A stretch of 17,728 bases of DNA from GCA-2724215 sp015660315. GTDB taxonomy: Bacteria > Latescibacterota > UBA2968 > UBA8231. This document shows positions 1 to 7,256 of the stretch, one piece after another (the first letter of the stretch is position 1; each line of letters opens with the position of its first letter). The position numbers and the translations under genes are program-made. Under the pieces are notes generated by a model that ran no database searches, was not told the origin of the DNA, and saw nothing but the letters and a program-made list of their open reading frames with translations. The stretch lies in assembly GCA_029941315.1 (NCBI GenBank), contig JAPYQE010000117.1:1-17728 (forward strand), in the 5' to 3' direction.

Positions 1-256
1 CCATGTCGAAGGGGATATCCTCTTCGAGTTCAAAACCAATTCCGCCGTTGGATAGGTCGAGCCCTTTCGCCTCAACCAAACCAAAATCACCGATAAGCTG
101 AATCGCGGTTTCTATCTCGTTACGAGTCGAGCGAGGGGACACATCGGTTGTTTCAGTTGCTTCATCGGGCCGTTCGTCTGTGAGTTCGGCCAGACGATTT
201 TTCAATTCGGCCAGTTCTTCAATGAGTTGCGCTTTGGTTTTTTTGCTGTCCTGCAT
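1..256 (-). CDS. PilZ-domain protein, N-terminal part (3' end outside window)
   Basis: This gene begins at the ATG on the minus strand at 254-256 and runs off the left edge, leaving 85 visible residues. Residues about 5-26 are a charged, heptad-like helix (KKTKAQLIEELAELKNRLAE), likely a short coiled coil. A Thr/Glu-rich linker follows. From about residue 56 the sequence looks like the start of a PilZ domain, with the DxSxxG motif as DLSNGG at 67-72 followed by a beta strand. PilZ domains bind cyclic-di-GMP through an RxxxR motif plus DxSxxG. Here only an R-S-T-R stretch precedes it, so the Arg motif is imperfect and ligand binding is uncertain. The start is supported by a purine-rich GGGGA about 7 bases upstream and by a candidate promoter and leader at 257-356. 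The assignment rests on one motif and its spacing, because the rest of the domain is not visible. Confidence 0.66.
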   Translation of the reverse strand, partial: MQDSKKTKAQLIEELAELKNRLAELTDERPDEATETTDVSPRSTRNEIETAIQLIGDFGLVEAKGLDLSNGGIGFELEEDIPFDM

Positions 257-271
257 AGCTATTCCCCGATG

Positions 272-295
272 GCCCCTAGAGAGCTCTGTAGGGGC
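272..295 (-). promoter_or_regulatory. Hairpin in the 5' leader of the PilZ gene
   Basis: An inverted repeat pairs GCCCCTA (272-278) with TAGGGGC (289-295). Between them, after one G/G mismatch, sits the self-complementary AGAGCTCT. It lies about 16 bases upstream of the PilZ start codon and close to its GGGGA ribosome-binding site. No T-run follows on either strand, so it does not look like an intrinsic terminator. It may be a leader structure or an operator; this is inference. Confidence 0.4.
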
Positions 296-327
296 ATTGT
301 AGTATGCACACGATTCCGTTTGATTGT

Positions 328-356
328 ATAATACTGCGAAAATTCTAAGAAAACAA
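328..356 (-). promoter_or_regulatory. Candidate sigma70-type promoter for the PilZ gene
   Basis: On the minus strand, TTGTTT (351-356) and TATTAT (328-333) are separated by 17 bases, which is the optimal spacing. The -10 box matches consensus at 5 of 6 positions and the -35 box at 3 of 6. Transcription would start near 321 and give a leader of about 65 bases containing the 272-295 hairpin. This is a sequence match only. Confidence 0.4.
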
Positions 357-371
357 CCACCTGCACATCCT

Positions 372-970
372 TTACTTCAGCGCCGATCCGGCGCTGCGCT
401 GTTGAAATATAATCTGGGCTAAGGTCTGGTCGACCGTTTCGGGGTCGACCGGTTTTTTGTAGGTACAGGTCAAAAAAGTCGAGGTTGCCATAGTTTTCCT
501 CGATATCCCAACCGGTGGTGAGCACGAGGATGCTGGCGGGGTGTAATTGGCGAAAGCGGCGGGCGACCTGATCGCCGGGTAAGGCGGGCAAGCTCCAATC
601 GATGATGGCGATTTGATGGCGATTGGCGTCGAAACACGCGATCGCTTCAGTGCTGTCGAGGGTAATGCTAATATCGAAAGCGTGAGTAAGCCGCTCTTAT
701 GGCCGCTTGGTCGTCTTCCACGACGAGGATGTGGGGTCTGACGGTAGGCGGGCCAGTCGTGCTCTAGGCCAAGTTTGTTGTGAAGGTCGATCCCGCGTCG
801 GGGGAGCTTATTGCTGCTAATAAGCCGTTCGACGAGGTGATGGTGCGGTGGGCGGCGGTCAACCCCCAACCGCTGCCAACATCGGTTGGGGTGGTGAACA
901 AGGGTTCAAAGACCTTGCGCAGCTTCCCCGGAGTGGGCGAGTGTAGATCCGCGGCGAAATTTTCTCGAAA
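372..970 (-). pseudogene. Decayed hybrid sensor histidine kinase / response regulator
   Basis: No single frame is open across this stretch, but joined minus-strand frames give a recognisable protein. Around 930-764 one frame encodes the end of a HATPase domain: LRKVFEPLFTT (F-box), GSGWGL where GxGxGL is expected (G2 box), and SPDAGSTFTTNL, then TAG at 764-766. The same frame continues past the stop into a receiver domain, HILVVEDDQAAIRA, with the acidic pair. A frameshift near 688-696 is needed to continue with LTHAFDISITLDS, then IIDWSLP (phospho-acceptor Asp) and LVLTTGW (switch Thr). A second shift in a T6 run at 453-458 is needed to reach LQKPVDPETV (conserved Lys) and the stop at 372-374. 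The G1 box is degraded, and no HisKA or sensor region is recognisable upstream. Several lesions make true decay more likely than one sequencing error, though the homopolymer shift alone could be an error. Such proteins sense a signal, autophosphorylate and pass phosphate to Asp; this copy cannot work as it stands. Confidence 0.83.
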
Positions 971-1039
971 TTAGCGTAGTTTTGTGGTGGCGGCAAACGT
1001 CTGAGACTATTTAGTCCCACGCTTGCGAGTCACTGGCAC

Positions 1040-1160
1040 TCTGTATAATTTGTAGCGTTAACAATAAAGCATTTGTTAATTTTTATCACTGTAAGTATGC
1101 AATAGATCATAATGTAATATTTAGTATATTGTATTATAAGATATTGAAAATAATAGATAT
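1040..1160 (+). promoter_or_regulatory. AT-rich promoter/leader region of manA-manC
   Basis: This stretch is about 80% A+T by hand count, in sharp contrast to the GC-rich genes on both sides. It holds a perfect -10 hexamer TATAAT at 1044-1049 with a poor -35 (TTGCGA at 1023-1028, only 15 bases away). A second candidate is TTGTTA (1073-1078), 17 bases, TATGCA (1096-1101). No clear Shine-Dalgarno sequence precedes the manA ATG at 1161. An unstructured A/U-rich leader may instead aid translation initiation. The choice between promoters cannot be settled from sequence. Confidence 0.4.
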
Positions 1161-2144
1161 ATGAGAAATAAAATACCTGGTGTCATTCCCTTGGAGCCTT
1201 ATTGTCGCGAAATGGTGTGGGGAGGGCGTCGGCTCGCCGAACTCTACGATAAAAAATTGCCGGCTGATGTGTCGATCGGCGAGACCTTCGAACTCTCGGC
1301 CTATGAGGGGCGGGAGAGTCGGGCGGCGGTTGGCCCCTTGGCTGGTTGCTCGCTGCAAGATCTGGTGGCGGAATATCGCGCGGACCTAGTCGGGGCCGAG
1401 GTGTGGTCGCGCTACGGCGGGCGCTTTCCCCTGTTGATCAAGTTGCTCGACGCACAACAGGATCTCTCAATACAGGTGCATCCCGATGATGCCTACGCGC
1501 AGTTTAAGGGGTTGCAGGACGCGGGCAAGATGGAGGCTTGGTACGTACTGCATTCGGACGGTGGGCGGGTGGCCTATGGACTTGAGGAAGGGGTCGGGCG
1601 CGAGGATTTTGCCGCTGCCGTCACAAATAATCGCGTAGCCGAAGTCATTCGTTTTTATACGGTGGAACGCGGTGACCTAGTCTTCTCGCCGCCGGGCACG
1701 GTACACGCCTTGTGCGCAGGAGTGGTGATCTACGAGGTGCAGCAGTCGAGTGACTTGACCTTTCGGATCTACGACTACGATCGACCGGGGCTCGATGGCA
1801 AACCGCGTGAGTTGCATATCGAACAGGCGCTGGAGGTGATTGATTTCTCCCAGCAACTGCCAGGCCCCGTGCCTTGCCCAGATCTGCGAGGGCAGGTCTT
1901 AGTGGAGTCGGAACATTTTGTATTGCACGGCTGTGGTCTGCAAAGTGGTTCGGCGGAGCATACCGCCGAAGGGTCGTTTCTAGCGCTGACGCTCGTCGGT
2001 GGCCGGGCCGTGGTGCGGGATCGGGAAGGTGAATACGTATTGGGTACGGGCGCGACGGCGTTGGTGCCTGCGGGGGGCGTTTGTGAGATCGCGCCGCTCG
2101 GGGATGAAAAACTAGAATATCTGGTCGCTGCAGTACCCACCTGA
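1161..2144 (+). CDS. manA: Mannose-6-phosphate isomerase, class I (phosphomannose isomerase)
   Basis: This 327-residue cytoplasmic zinc enzyme interconverts fructose-6-phosphate and mannose-6-phosphate, the entry step to GDP-mannose. The cupin-fold zinc ligands are visible: Gln105 and His107 in SIQVHPDD, Glu125 in KMEAWYVL, and His182 in PPGTVHAL. The following block YEVQQSSDLTFRIYDYDR carries the conserved catalytic Arg (R202). The length fits the short type I form of the family (about 315 residues, Bacillus-like) rather than the 390-residue enterobacterial form. The ATG at 1161 gives a normal N-terminus (VIPLEPYCREMVWGG) but lacks a clear ribosome-binding site. The gene is followed after 16 bases by manC, so the two form an operon. 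It is probably transcribed from the AT-rich region just upstream. Confidence 0.93.
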   Translation: MRNKIPGVIPLEPYCREMVWGGRRLAELYDKKLPADVSIGETFELSAYEGRESRAAVGPLAGCSLQDLVAEYRADLVGAEVWSRYGGRFPLLIKLLDAQQDLSIQVHPDDAYAQFKGLQDAGKMEAWYVLHSDGGRVAYGLEEGVGREDFAAAVTNNRVAEVIRFYTVERGDLVFSPPGTVHALCAGVVIYEVQQSSDLTFRIYDYDRPGLDGKPRELHIEQALEVIDFSQQLPGPVPCPDLRGQVLVESEHFVLHGCGLQSGSAEHTAEGSFLALTLVGGRAVVRDREGEYVLGTGATALVPAGGVCEIAPLGDEKLEYLVAAVPT

Positions 2145-2160
2145 AAAGAGGGATTTCTCC

Positions 2161-3240
2161 ATGAAATTTGTTATTCGTGCCGGGGGTATCGGTACCCGGC
2201 TCTGGCCCTATAGTCGCCAGAGGAAACCTAAGCAGTTCCACGCCATGGCCGGGGAGCAGACGATGCTGCAGGATGCGGTCAGCCGCATAGAGCCGATCGC
2301 GGCACCGGGGGATATTTGCGTTTCGACCGGAGTGCAGATGGCAGGGTTGGTCGGCGAGCAGTTGCCGGCGTTGCCCGCTGAGCAGTTGATCGTTGAACCG
2401 GCGTTGCGCAATACGGGGCCGGCCGTCGGGTTGGAGTGCGCGCTATTGGAGGCGCGTTATCCGGGGTGTGTCGTCGCGAGTCTGGGGTCGGATCACTATA
2501 TCGGCCGGGGCGAGGAATTCTGTCGGTTGCTGCAAGTCGCCGATGAGGCGTTAAAAGCGCATCCCGACTATCTGTTTACCCTGGGCGTGGTGCCGACGAG
2601 GGGGGAGACCGGCTATGGCTATATTCGCCGGGGCGAAGTTCTTGAAGAAGTTGCGGGGCAACCGGTTTACAAGGTCGAGGCCTTCACCGAAAAACCCAAC
2701 GCGGCAACGGCGGCCGAATATGTGGAAAACGGTCAATACCTGTGGAATAGCAATATGTTCGTCTGGAAGGCGGCCACGGTGTTAGAGCTCTTTGCCCGTT
2801 TTGAGCCTGAAATGCACGAGGGATTGATGCGGATTCAGGCGGCGGTGGGCACGGCGGAGGAAGCGGCGGTGATCGCCCGTGAGTATCCAGCGCTAAAGGC
2901 TGTTGCCGTCGACAACGCGATTATCGAGCGTGCCGAGAAGGTGGCGACGATCGAGGCGGATATCGACTGGGGCGATATCGGCTCCTGGGCGGCGTTGACC
3001 GATGTCTTGCCGGCGGATGACGCGGGCAATTTGTTGTCGGGCGAAGTGGTGACGGTGGATGTTGCGAATTCGACGGTCTACGGGCGGGCGGGCAAGGTGG
3101 TGGCGTTGATCGGGGTAGAGGATCTGGTGGTGGTCGATACGCAAGACGCGCTCTTGATCTGCAAGAAGGATGAGGCGCAGCGGGTCAAGGAGGTGTTGGA
3201 GCGTTTGCAGGGCGAAGACGAATATCGGAAGTATATCTGA
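2161..3240 (+). CDS. manC: Mannose-1-phosphate guanylyltransferase (GDP-mannose pyrophosphorylase)
   Basis: The enzyme makes GDP-mannose from mannose-1-phosphate and GTP. It has 359 residues. The nucleotide-binding signature GGIGTRLWPYSR (8-19) is followed by KPKQF (22-26). Other family blocks are EPALRNTGPA (79-88), SDHYI (110-114), GETGYGYI (148-155), FTEKPN (175-180), NSNMF (196-200) and DIDWGDIGSW (267-276). It is a stand-alone nucleotidyltransferase without the C-terminal isomerase domain of bifunctional AlgA/ManC proteins, which fits the separate manA just upstream. AGAGGGA at 2147-2153 provides a ribosome-binding site for the ATG. A phosphomannomutase is needed between ManA and ManC and is not in the window. 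GDP-mannose could feed glycan synthesis or GDP-fucose, but no glycosyltransferase is nearby. Confidence 0.93.
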   Translation: MKFVIRAGGIGTRLWPYSRQRKPKQFHAMAGEQTMLQDAVSRIEPIAAPGDICVSTGVQMAGLVGEQLPALPAEQLIVEPALRNTGPAVGLECALLEARYPGCVVASLGSDHYIGRGEEFCRLLQVADEALKAHPDYLFTLGVVPTRGETGYGYIRRGEVLEEVAGQPVYKVEAFTEKPNAATAAEYVENGQYLWNSNMFVWKAATVLELFARFEPEMHEGLMRIQAAVGTAEEAAVIAREYPALKAVAVDNAIIERAEKVATIEADIDWGDIGSWAALTDVLPADDAGNLLSGEVVTVDVANSTVYGRAGKVVALIGVEDLVVVDTQDALLICKKDEAQRVKEVLERLQGEDEYRKYI

Positions 3241-3243
3241 CGT

Positions 3244-4002
3244 TCAATCGACGTCGAGGATATAGCGGGCCAATGGCGAGAGGCGTTCGGCAGTTTCGGG
3301 GCGCAAATACTCGCGTTGGTTGGTTTGCTGGTCGAACTCGCGGGCTATAAAGGCGCAGTGCAGCGTGCGGCGGAGCCGGCCCGAATAGTTGATGTAGGAA
3401 CCGTGCCAGATGCTGCCATTGAAGACGGCGACCGAACCGGCCGAACCCTGGAGGTGGACTTGCTCGGGGTGGTCGGCCATGCGATCCGTGATATAGTCGT
3501 TGATATTGCCGAGCTTGCGGTGGCTACCGGGGATGATGCGAGTGGCGCCGTTTTCTGTGGTGAAATCGTCGAGCATCCACATCGAGTTGACGACGCGGAA
3601 GGGTCCCTTGGAGGTTTCGGGTTGGCCGCCGTCGGCGTGTAGGCTTTGTAGGCCTTCGTTGGCCAACGGGTCATGCCCGTTGAGTGAATGCAGTTTGAAT
3701 GGCCGTTGCAGAATGTGATAGACCGCCGTCAGCAACGCCGACTGCAAGTATATCGCGTCAAAGGCCTCGCCTTTGTTGATCAAGTCGGCGAGGCGGCGCA
3801 CGCCTTTCATTTGCGCGACTTCCACGCCGGCATCTTCGCCCTCTTTTTCTATCAGATCTTCAAAGGTCTGGCGCAGTTGTGTCAGCCACTGCGAGTCGAT
3901 GATGTTTTCTAAGACGGTAAAGCCGTTTTGATCAAGTTCGCGGTACTGAGCCGGCTGTAACAGTTCGGGTGTGAAACCTCGTTGCAACAGTTGTGCGTCC
4001 AT
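3244..4002 (-). CDS. Phytanoyl-CoA dioxygenase (PhyH) family Fe(II)/2-oxoglutarate oxygenase
   Basis: This 252-residue protein belongs to the PhyH family of non-haem iron oxygenases, which hydroxylate small molecules using 2-oxoglutarate and O2. The iron-binding facial triad is visible as His122 and Asp124 in SLHADGG and the distal His200 in IWHGSY. A 2-oxoglutarate-binding Arg follows in SGRLRRT (about 209-212). Between them lies the typical block WMLDDFTTENGATRIIPGSH (142-161). There is no signal peptide, so the protein is cytoplasmic. The start is supported by AGGAG about 12 bases upstream. The stop lies three bases from the manC stop, so the genes converge. Its 5' end is divergent from the fucosidase, only 55 bases away, which suggests possible shared control. 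The substrate cannot be told; members act on lipids, ectoine, halogenated compounds and others. Confidence 0.88.
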   Translation of the reverse strand: MDAQLLQRGFTPELLQPAQYRELDQNGFTVLENIIDSQWLTQLRQTFEDLIEKEGEDAGVEVAQMKGVRRLADLINKGEAFDAIYLQSALLTAVYHILQRPFKLHSLNGHDPLANEGLQSLHADGGQPETSKGPFRVVNSMWMLDDFTTENGATRIIPGSHRKLGNINDYITDRMADHPEQVHLQGSAGSVAVFNGSIWHGSYINYSGRLRRTLHCAFIAREFDQQTNQREYLRPETAERLSPLARYILDVD

Positions 4003-4057
4003 GGAGATTCGAGCTCCTCGGTCGGGGCGAGTAGAAGATGTTAACTAAGGGGAAAAT

Positions 4058-5785
4058 ATGAGTGAAAGAAAACCGGGACAAGGCATGGAGCAGATGTGGG
4101 GCGAGCAAATCGTCAAGCTTCGGCCCGAGGATGCTGTTCGCGGCCAACTCTTCAACGACGGCAACTACGCGATGTTCATCCACTGGGGGCCCTATTCGAA
4201 CCTGGCCAACGAAGTGGACGGCAAAACTTATTACGGCATTGGCGAATGGATCATGCACCCGCGCATGGCCGGAATTCCCGTCGACGATTATAAACAACGT
4301 GCGGCTTCTTTCAATCCCGTGGCCTTTGATGCCGAAGAAATAGCCCAACTGGCCAAAGACGCGGGTATGAAATATATCGTGATAACTAGCAAACACCACG
4401 ACGGGTTCGCCATGTATCGCTCTAAGGCCGACGATTTCAACATTGTCGACGCGACGTCTTTTGACCGCGACCCGATGCGAGAGTTAGCCGCGGCGTGCAA
4501 AAAGTTCGGCATCGGTTTCGGCTTTTATTATTCGCACAACCAGGATTGGACTTTTCCCGGTGGCGGCGGCGGGCCCGAGACCGACGCCGCGGGGCAAACT
4601 GCGGATTTTGACGACTACTTCAAAACGAAGTGTCTGCCGCAGGTTAAGGAGATCACGACCCAATACGGGGCCATTGAAATCGTATGGTTTGACACGCCTG
4701 GCAAGATGCCGAAAGAATATGTCGAGCAATTGGTCGCCGTGATCCGCAAAAATCAGCCCAATGCGCTAATCTCGGGGCGGGCGGGGCACAATCTGGGTGA
4801 CTATCAGACACTTGGAGATATGGACGTGCCAATGCGCAATGTGCACGGGATGTGGGAAAGCGTCGACACGAGTAACGATTCGTGGGCTTATGCCTGGTAT
4901 GACGAGTATTGGAAATCGCCGCAAGAGATTCTGCGGCGACTCATCGCTTGTATCGGGCGCGGCGGCACCTATATGCTAAACCTGGGAGTCCGCGGTGATG
5001 GTTCGGTGCCCTTGCGGGCGGCGCGCACCTTGCGGGCAGCCGGCGCTTGGATCAGTCGCTATCCACAAGTGGTCTATGCGACGGATGCCTCGCCTTGGCA
5101 ACACGCCCTGCCTTGGGGGGATGTCACGTGCAAGGGTAATACGCTCTACCTGTCGGTGCTGCAATGGCCTGCTTCGAGTACGCTTTATCTGCCCGGTTTC
5201 AAAGGCGATATTGTCGCTACGCGATTGCTCCGTGGCGAGGAGAGCGAGAGCATCAGTTGTAAAAAAGAGCGCAATTGGATTCGTTTCGAGTTACCGCCAC
5301 AGGCGCCGGAAACATGGGTCTCGATCATCGAAGTCGAGCTTTATAGTGCACCGCAAGTCGACTCGACTTGGGGGCTAGATCCGGAGTTTTGCACGGAGAT
5401 ACAGGCCGAATTTGCAGTGGTGAACAATGCGACAAAAGATTCTGTGCGGTGGATGGAGAAGTTCGGCGAATGGAAACATGTGACCAGGGTGCACCAATGG
5501 CAAACGCAGGGCGAGGCAGTATGGGAGGTCGACGTGTTGGTTCCCGGAGATTATCAGGTCGATCTGACCTATGCCGGTGAGGGGCGGTTGGTTTGGGGCG
5601 TGGGAATTAAAGGCGGCGAGCACATTCAGAACGAACAAAATTCATCGCACAACTACCAGACTTTCCCGATCGGTCTGATCGGATTTCCCTCTCCTGGGCG
5701 TTATGAGGTGGGCGTTCACTGCATAGATGGGAATCTCGAAATGGGCAGCCTGCAATCGATTCACTTCACTCGAGCCCAATGGTAG
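4058..5785 (+). CDS. Glycoside hydrolase family 29 (alpha-L-fucosidase-like)
   Basis: GH29 enzymes are retaining alpha-L-fucosidases. This 575-residue protein shows the family hallmarks in order: YAMFIHWGPYSN (38-49), EWIMHP (63-68), ITSKHHDGFAMYRS (109-122), GFGFYYSHNQDW (153-164), and EIVWFDTPG (207-215) with the likely nucleophile Asp212. MWESVDTSNDSWAYAW (265-280) follows, with Glu267 as a possible acid/base, and then GGTYMLNLGVRGDGSVP (302-318). Residues from about 340 on form a beta-rich C-terminal part of 235 residues, longer than a minimal GH29 C-domain and perhaps substrate-binding. No signal peptide is seen, so it probably acts on imported oligosaccharides. AAGGGG lies 5 bases before the ATG. 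Its stop codon sits inside the ribosome-binding site of the sulfatase, implying coupled expression. The exact sugar linkage is not determined. Confidence 0.88.
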   Translation: MSERKPGQGMEQMWGEQIVKLRPEDAVRGQLFNDGNYAMFIHWGPYSNLANEVDGKTYYGIGEWIMHPRMAGIPVDDYKQRAASFNPVAFDAEEIAQLAKDAGMKYIVITSKHHDGFAMYRSKADDFNIVDATSFDRDPMRELAAACKKFGIGFGFYYSHNQDWTFPGGGGGPETDAAGQTADFDDYFKTKCLPQVKEITTQYGAIEIVWFDTPGKMPKEYVEQLVAVIRKNQPNALISGRAGHNLGDYQTLGDMDVPMRNVHGMWESVDTSNDSWAYAWYDEYWKSPQEILRRLIACIGRGGTYMLNLGVRGDGSVPLRAARTLRAAGAWISRYPQVVYATDASPWQHALPWGDVTCKGNTLYLSVLQWPASSTLYLPGFKGDIVATRLLRGEESESISCKKERNWIRFELPPQAPETWVSIIEVELYSAPQVDSTWGLDPEFCTEIQAEFAVVNNATKDSVRWMEKFGEWKHVTRVHQWQTQGEAVWEVDVLVPGDYQVDLTYAGEGRLVWGVGIKGGEHIQNEQNSSHNYQTFPIGLIGFPSPGRYEVGVHCIDGNLEMGSLQSIHFTRAQW

Positions 5786-5790
5786 GAGAA

Positions 5791-7242
5791 ATGATGCAAA
5801 ATGTTGTTGTTATTGTAAGTGATCATCTGTCGACGCGCGCGGTTGGTGCCTATGGCGAGAGCGACTGGGCCGATACGCCAAATATCGACCGCCTCGCCGA
5901 GCGTGGTGCAGTCTTCGAAAACATGTACACTAGTTATCCGTTGTGTGGACCGTCGCGCGCTGCTTTTTGGACGGGGCGTTTCCCGCACGATACCGGTGTA
6001 CTCTGCAATGGCTTAAAAGTGCAGGGGCCGGATATTTTGCCGAACGGATTAGTGCCGGAAGATATGCCGACGATCGGCGAGAGTTTTAAAAACGCTGGCT
6101 ACCATACCATCCACTTCGGCAAGTGCCACGACTCGGGTGGTTTGCGCGGGTTTGAAATTGTAGCGGACGGCACGCGAGAATCGGAAGATGTGCCGGTGGG
6201 GTATCCGGAGAACAATGATACCTGGAAAGATAACTGGGCGATGGACCGCTTTGCGGAATGGGCCGAGGGCGGTTTCCCCGATTCGTTTTGTGCCGTTGTG
6301 GATTTGCAGAATCCGCACAATATCTGCGGTTGGATCGGCGAGCACAGCAGTTTAGATGGGCCAGTGTCGCATGCCATTTCGCCGAAGAATCTGCCGGAGC
6401 TTCCGAAAAATAATAGAGTAACCGATTGGGCGAGTCTGCCACTGCCGATCCGCTATATCTGTTGCAGCCACAATCGAGCCGGTCAGACCTCGCATTATAC
6501 CGACGAGGACTGGCGCTATTATATCGATGCTTTTCGGCACTATGCGAAGATGGCGGATGAGCACGTCGGGACAATATTGCGACTGTTGGCAGAAGGCGGC
6601 GTGCTGGACGATACGCTGGTCATCCTGATGGCCGACCACGGTGACGCAATGGGGTCGCATCAGATGGCGACTAAGCAGGTTTCGTTTTACGAAGAGACGG
6701 CGCGCGTACCCTTTATTGTTGCTGGACCGGGTGTGCCGACTGGCGGGCAACGGGTTGCGACGTTGACTTCGTTATTAGATCTGTTTCCGGGCTTGTGCGA
6801 ATACGCCGGGATCGAAGTTCCGGATGGCTTGTCCGGCGTGAGTTTCGCGCCGCTGCTCAAAAACGAAGAAGTGCAACGGGAATTTGTCGCTGCCGAGTGG
6901 TATTCGGAGTGGGGGTATACGATAAGCCCTGGTCGCATGATCCGCAGCGCGTGTTTCAAGTATACGTGCTATCTCGAAGGCAGCGGTGGGGCCGACGATC
7001 CGACCGGGGGGGAAGAGCTGTACGATTTGGAGACGGATCGCGGCGAGATGGTCAATTTGGCCGCCGACCCTGCGTATCGCGCTGTGCTATTAGAGCATCG
7101 GGACATGCTCAGGCGGCATATTCGCGAGCAGGAGGATCCGTTTTACAGGCAGAAAGTGGTGGTGGACAAAAGGTGGCGTTCGCACGCGCTGGGCTATCAA
7201 CACCACTCGGGGCCGACGGCGCCGATGGCAGCTCACTCATAA
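5791..7242 (+). CDS. Type I sulfatase (formylglycine-dependent)
   Basis: This 483-residue enzyme hydrolyses sulfate esters using a formylglycine made from Cys52 in LCGPSR, which matches the Cys-type C-x-P-S-R motif. Calcium and catalytic residues of the alkaline-phosphatase fold are visible: Asp11 in VIVSDHLS (a DH pair in place of the common DD), Lys111 and His113 in FGKCHD, His176 in NPHN, Asp282-His283 in MADHGD, and Lys295 in ATKQ. The start at 5791 is chosen because TAGGAG (5783-5788) then sits as a ribosome-binding site; the upstream in-frame ATG at 5779 would bury it in coding sequence. There is no signal peptide, which is unusual for sulfatases that attack polymers outside the cell. 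Coupling to a fucosidase suggests sulfated fucosyl oligosaccharides, but the substrate is inferred from context alone. A formylglycine-generating enzyme must lie elsewhere. Confidence 0.92.
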   Translation: MMQNVVVIVSDHLSTRAVGAYGESDWADTPNIDRLAERGAVFENMYTSYPLCGPSRAAFWTGRFPHDTGVLCNGLKVQGPDILPNGLVPEDMPTIGESFKNAGYHTIHFGKCHDSGGLRGFEIVADGTRESEDVPVGYPENNDTWKDNWAMDRFAEWAEGGFPDSFCAVVDLQNPHNICGWIGEHSSLDGPVSHAISPKNLPELPKNNRVTDWASLPLPIRYICCSHNRAGQTSHYTDEDWRYYIDAFRHYAKMADEHVGTILRLLAEGGVLDDTLVILMADHGDAMGSHQMATKQVSFYEETARVPFIVAGPGVPTGGQRVATLTSLLDLFPGLCEYAGIEVPDGLSGVSFAPLLKNEEVQREFVAAEWYSEWGYTISPGRMIRSACFKYTCYLEGSGGADDPTGGEELYDLETDRGEMVNLAADPAYRAVLLEHRDMLRRHIREQEDPFYRQKVVVDKRWRSHALGYQHHSGPTAPMAAHS

Positions 7243-7256
7243 GATTATTGGCTAGT

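Noticed and set aside
428..450. Two GGTCGACC palindromes 15 bases apart
   Set aside because: Short, within coding remnant, and similar GTCGAC words recur across the window; no sign of a site-specific recombination element.
372..869. Long single minus-strand frame taken as one intact gene
   Set aside because: Only its last ~30 residues match the receiver domain; the rest is a shadow of the true frames.
372..970. Programmed frameshifting to make the receiver protein
   Set aside because: Several separate lesions, including an in-frame stop and a degraded G1 box, fit decay better; only the T6 run resembles a slippery site.
780..974. Plus-strand frame with a PAS-like stretch (SGELIAANKPFDEVM)
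   Set aside because: The opposite strand carries ordered histidine-kinase motifs that continue into a receiver domain; the PAS resemblance is short and has no further support.
1161..3240. manA-manC as part of a capsule or O-antigen cluster
   Set aside because: No glycosyltransferase, polymerase or export gene lies nearby; only GDP-mannose supply is supported.
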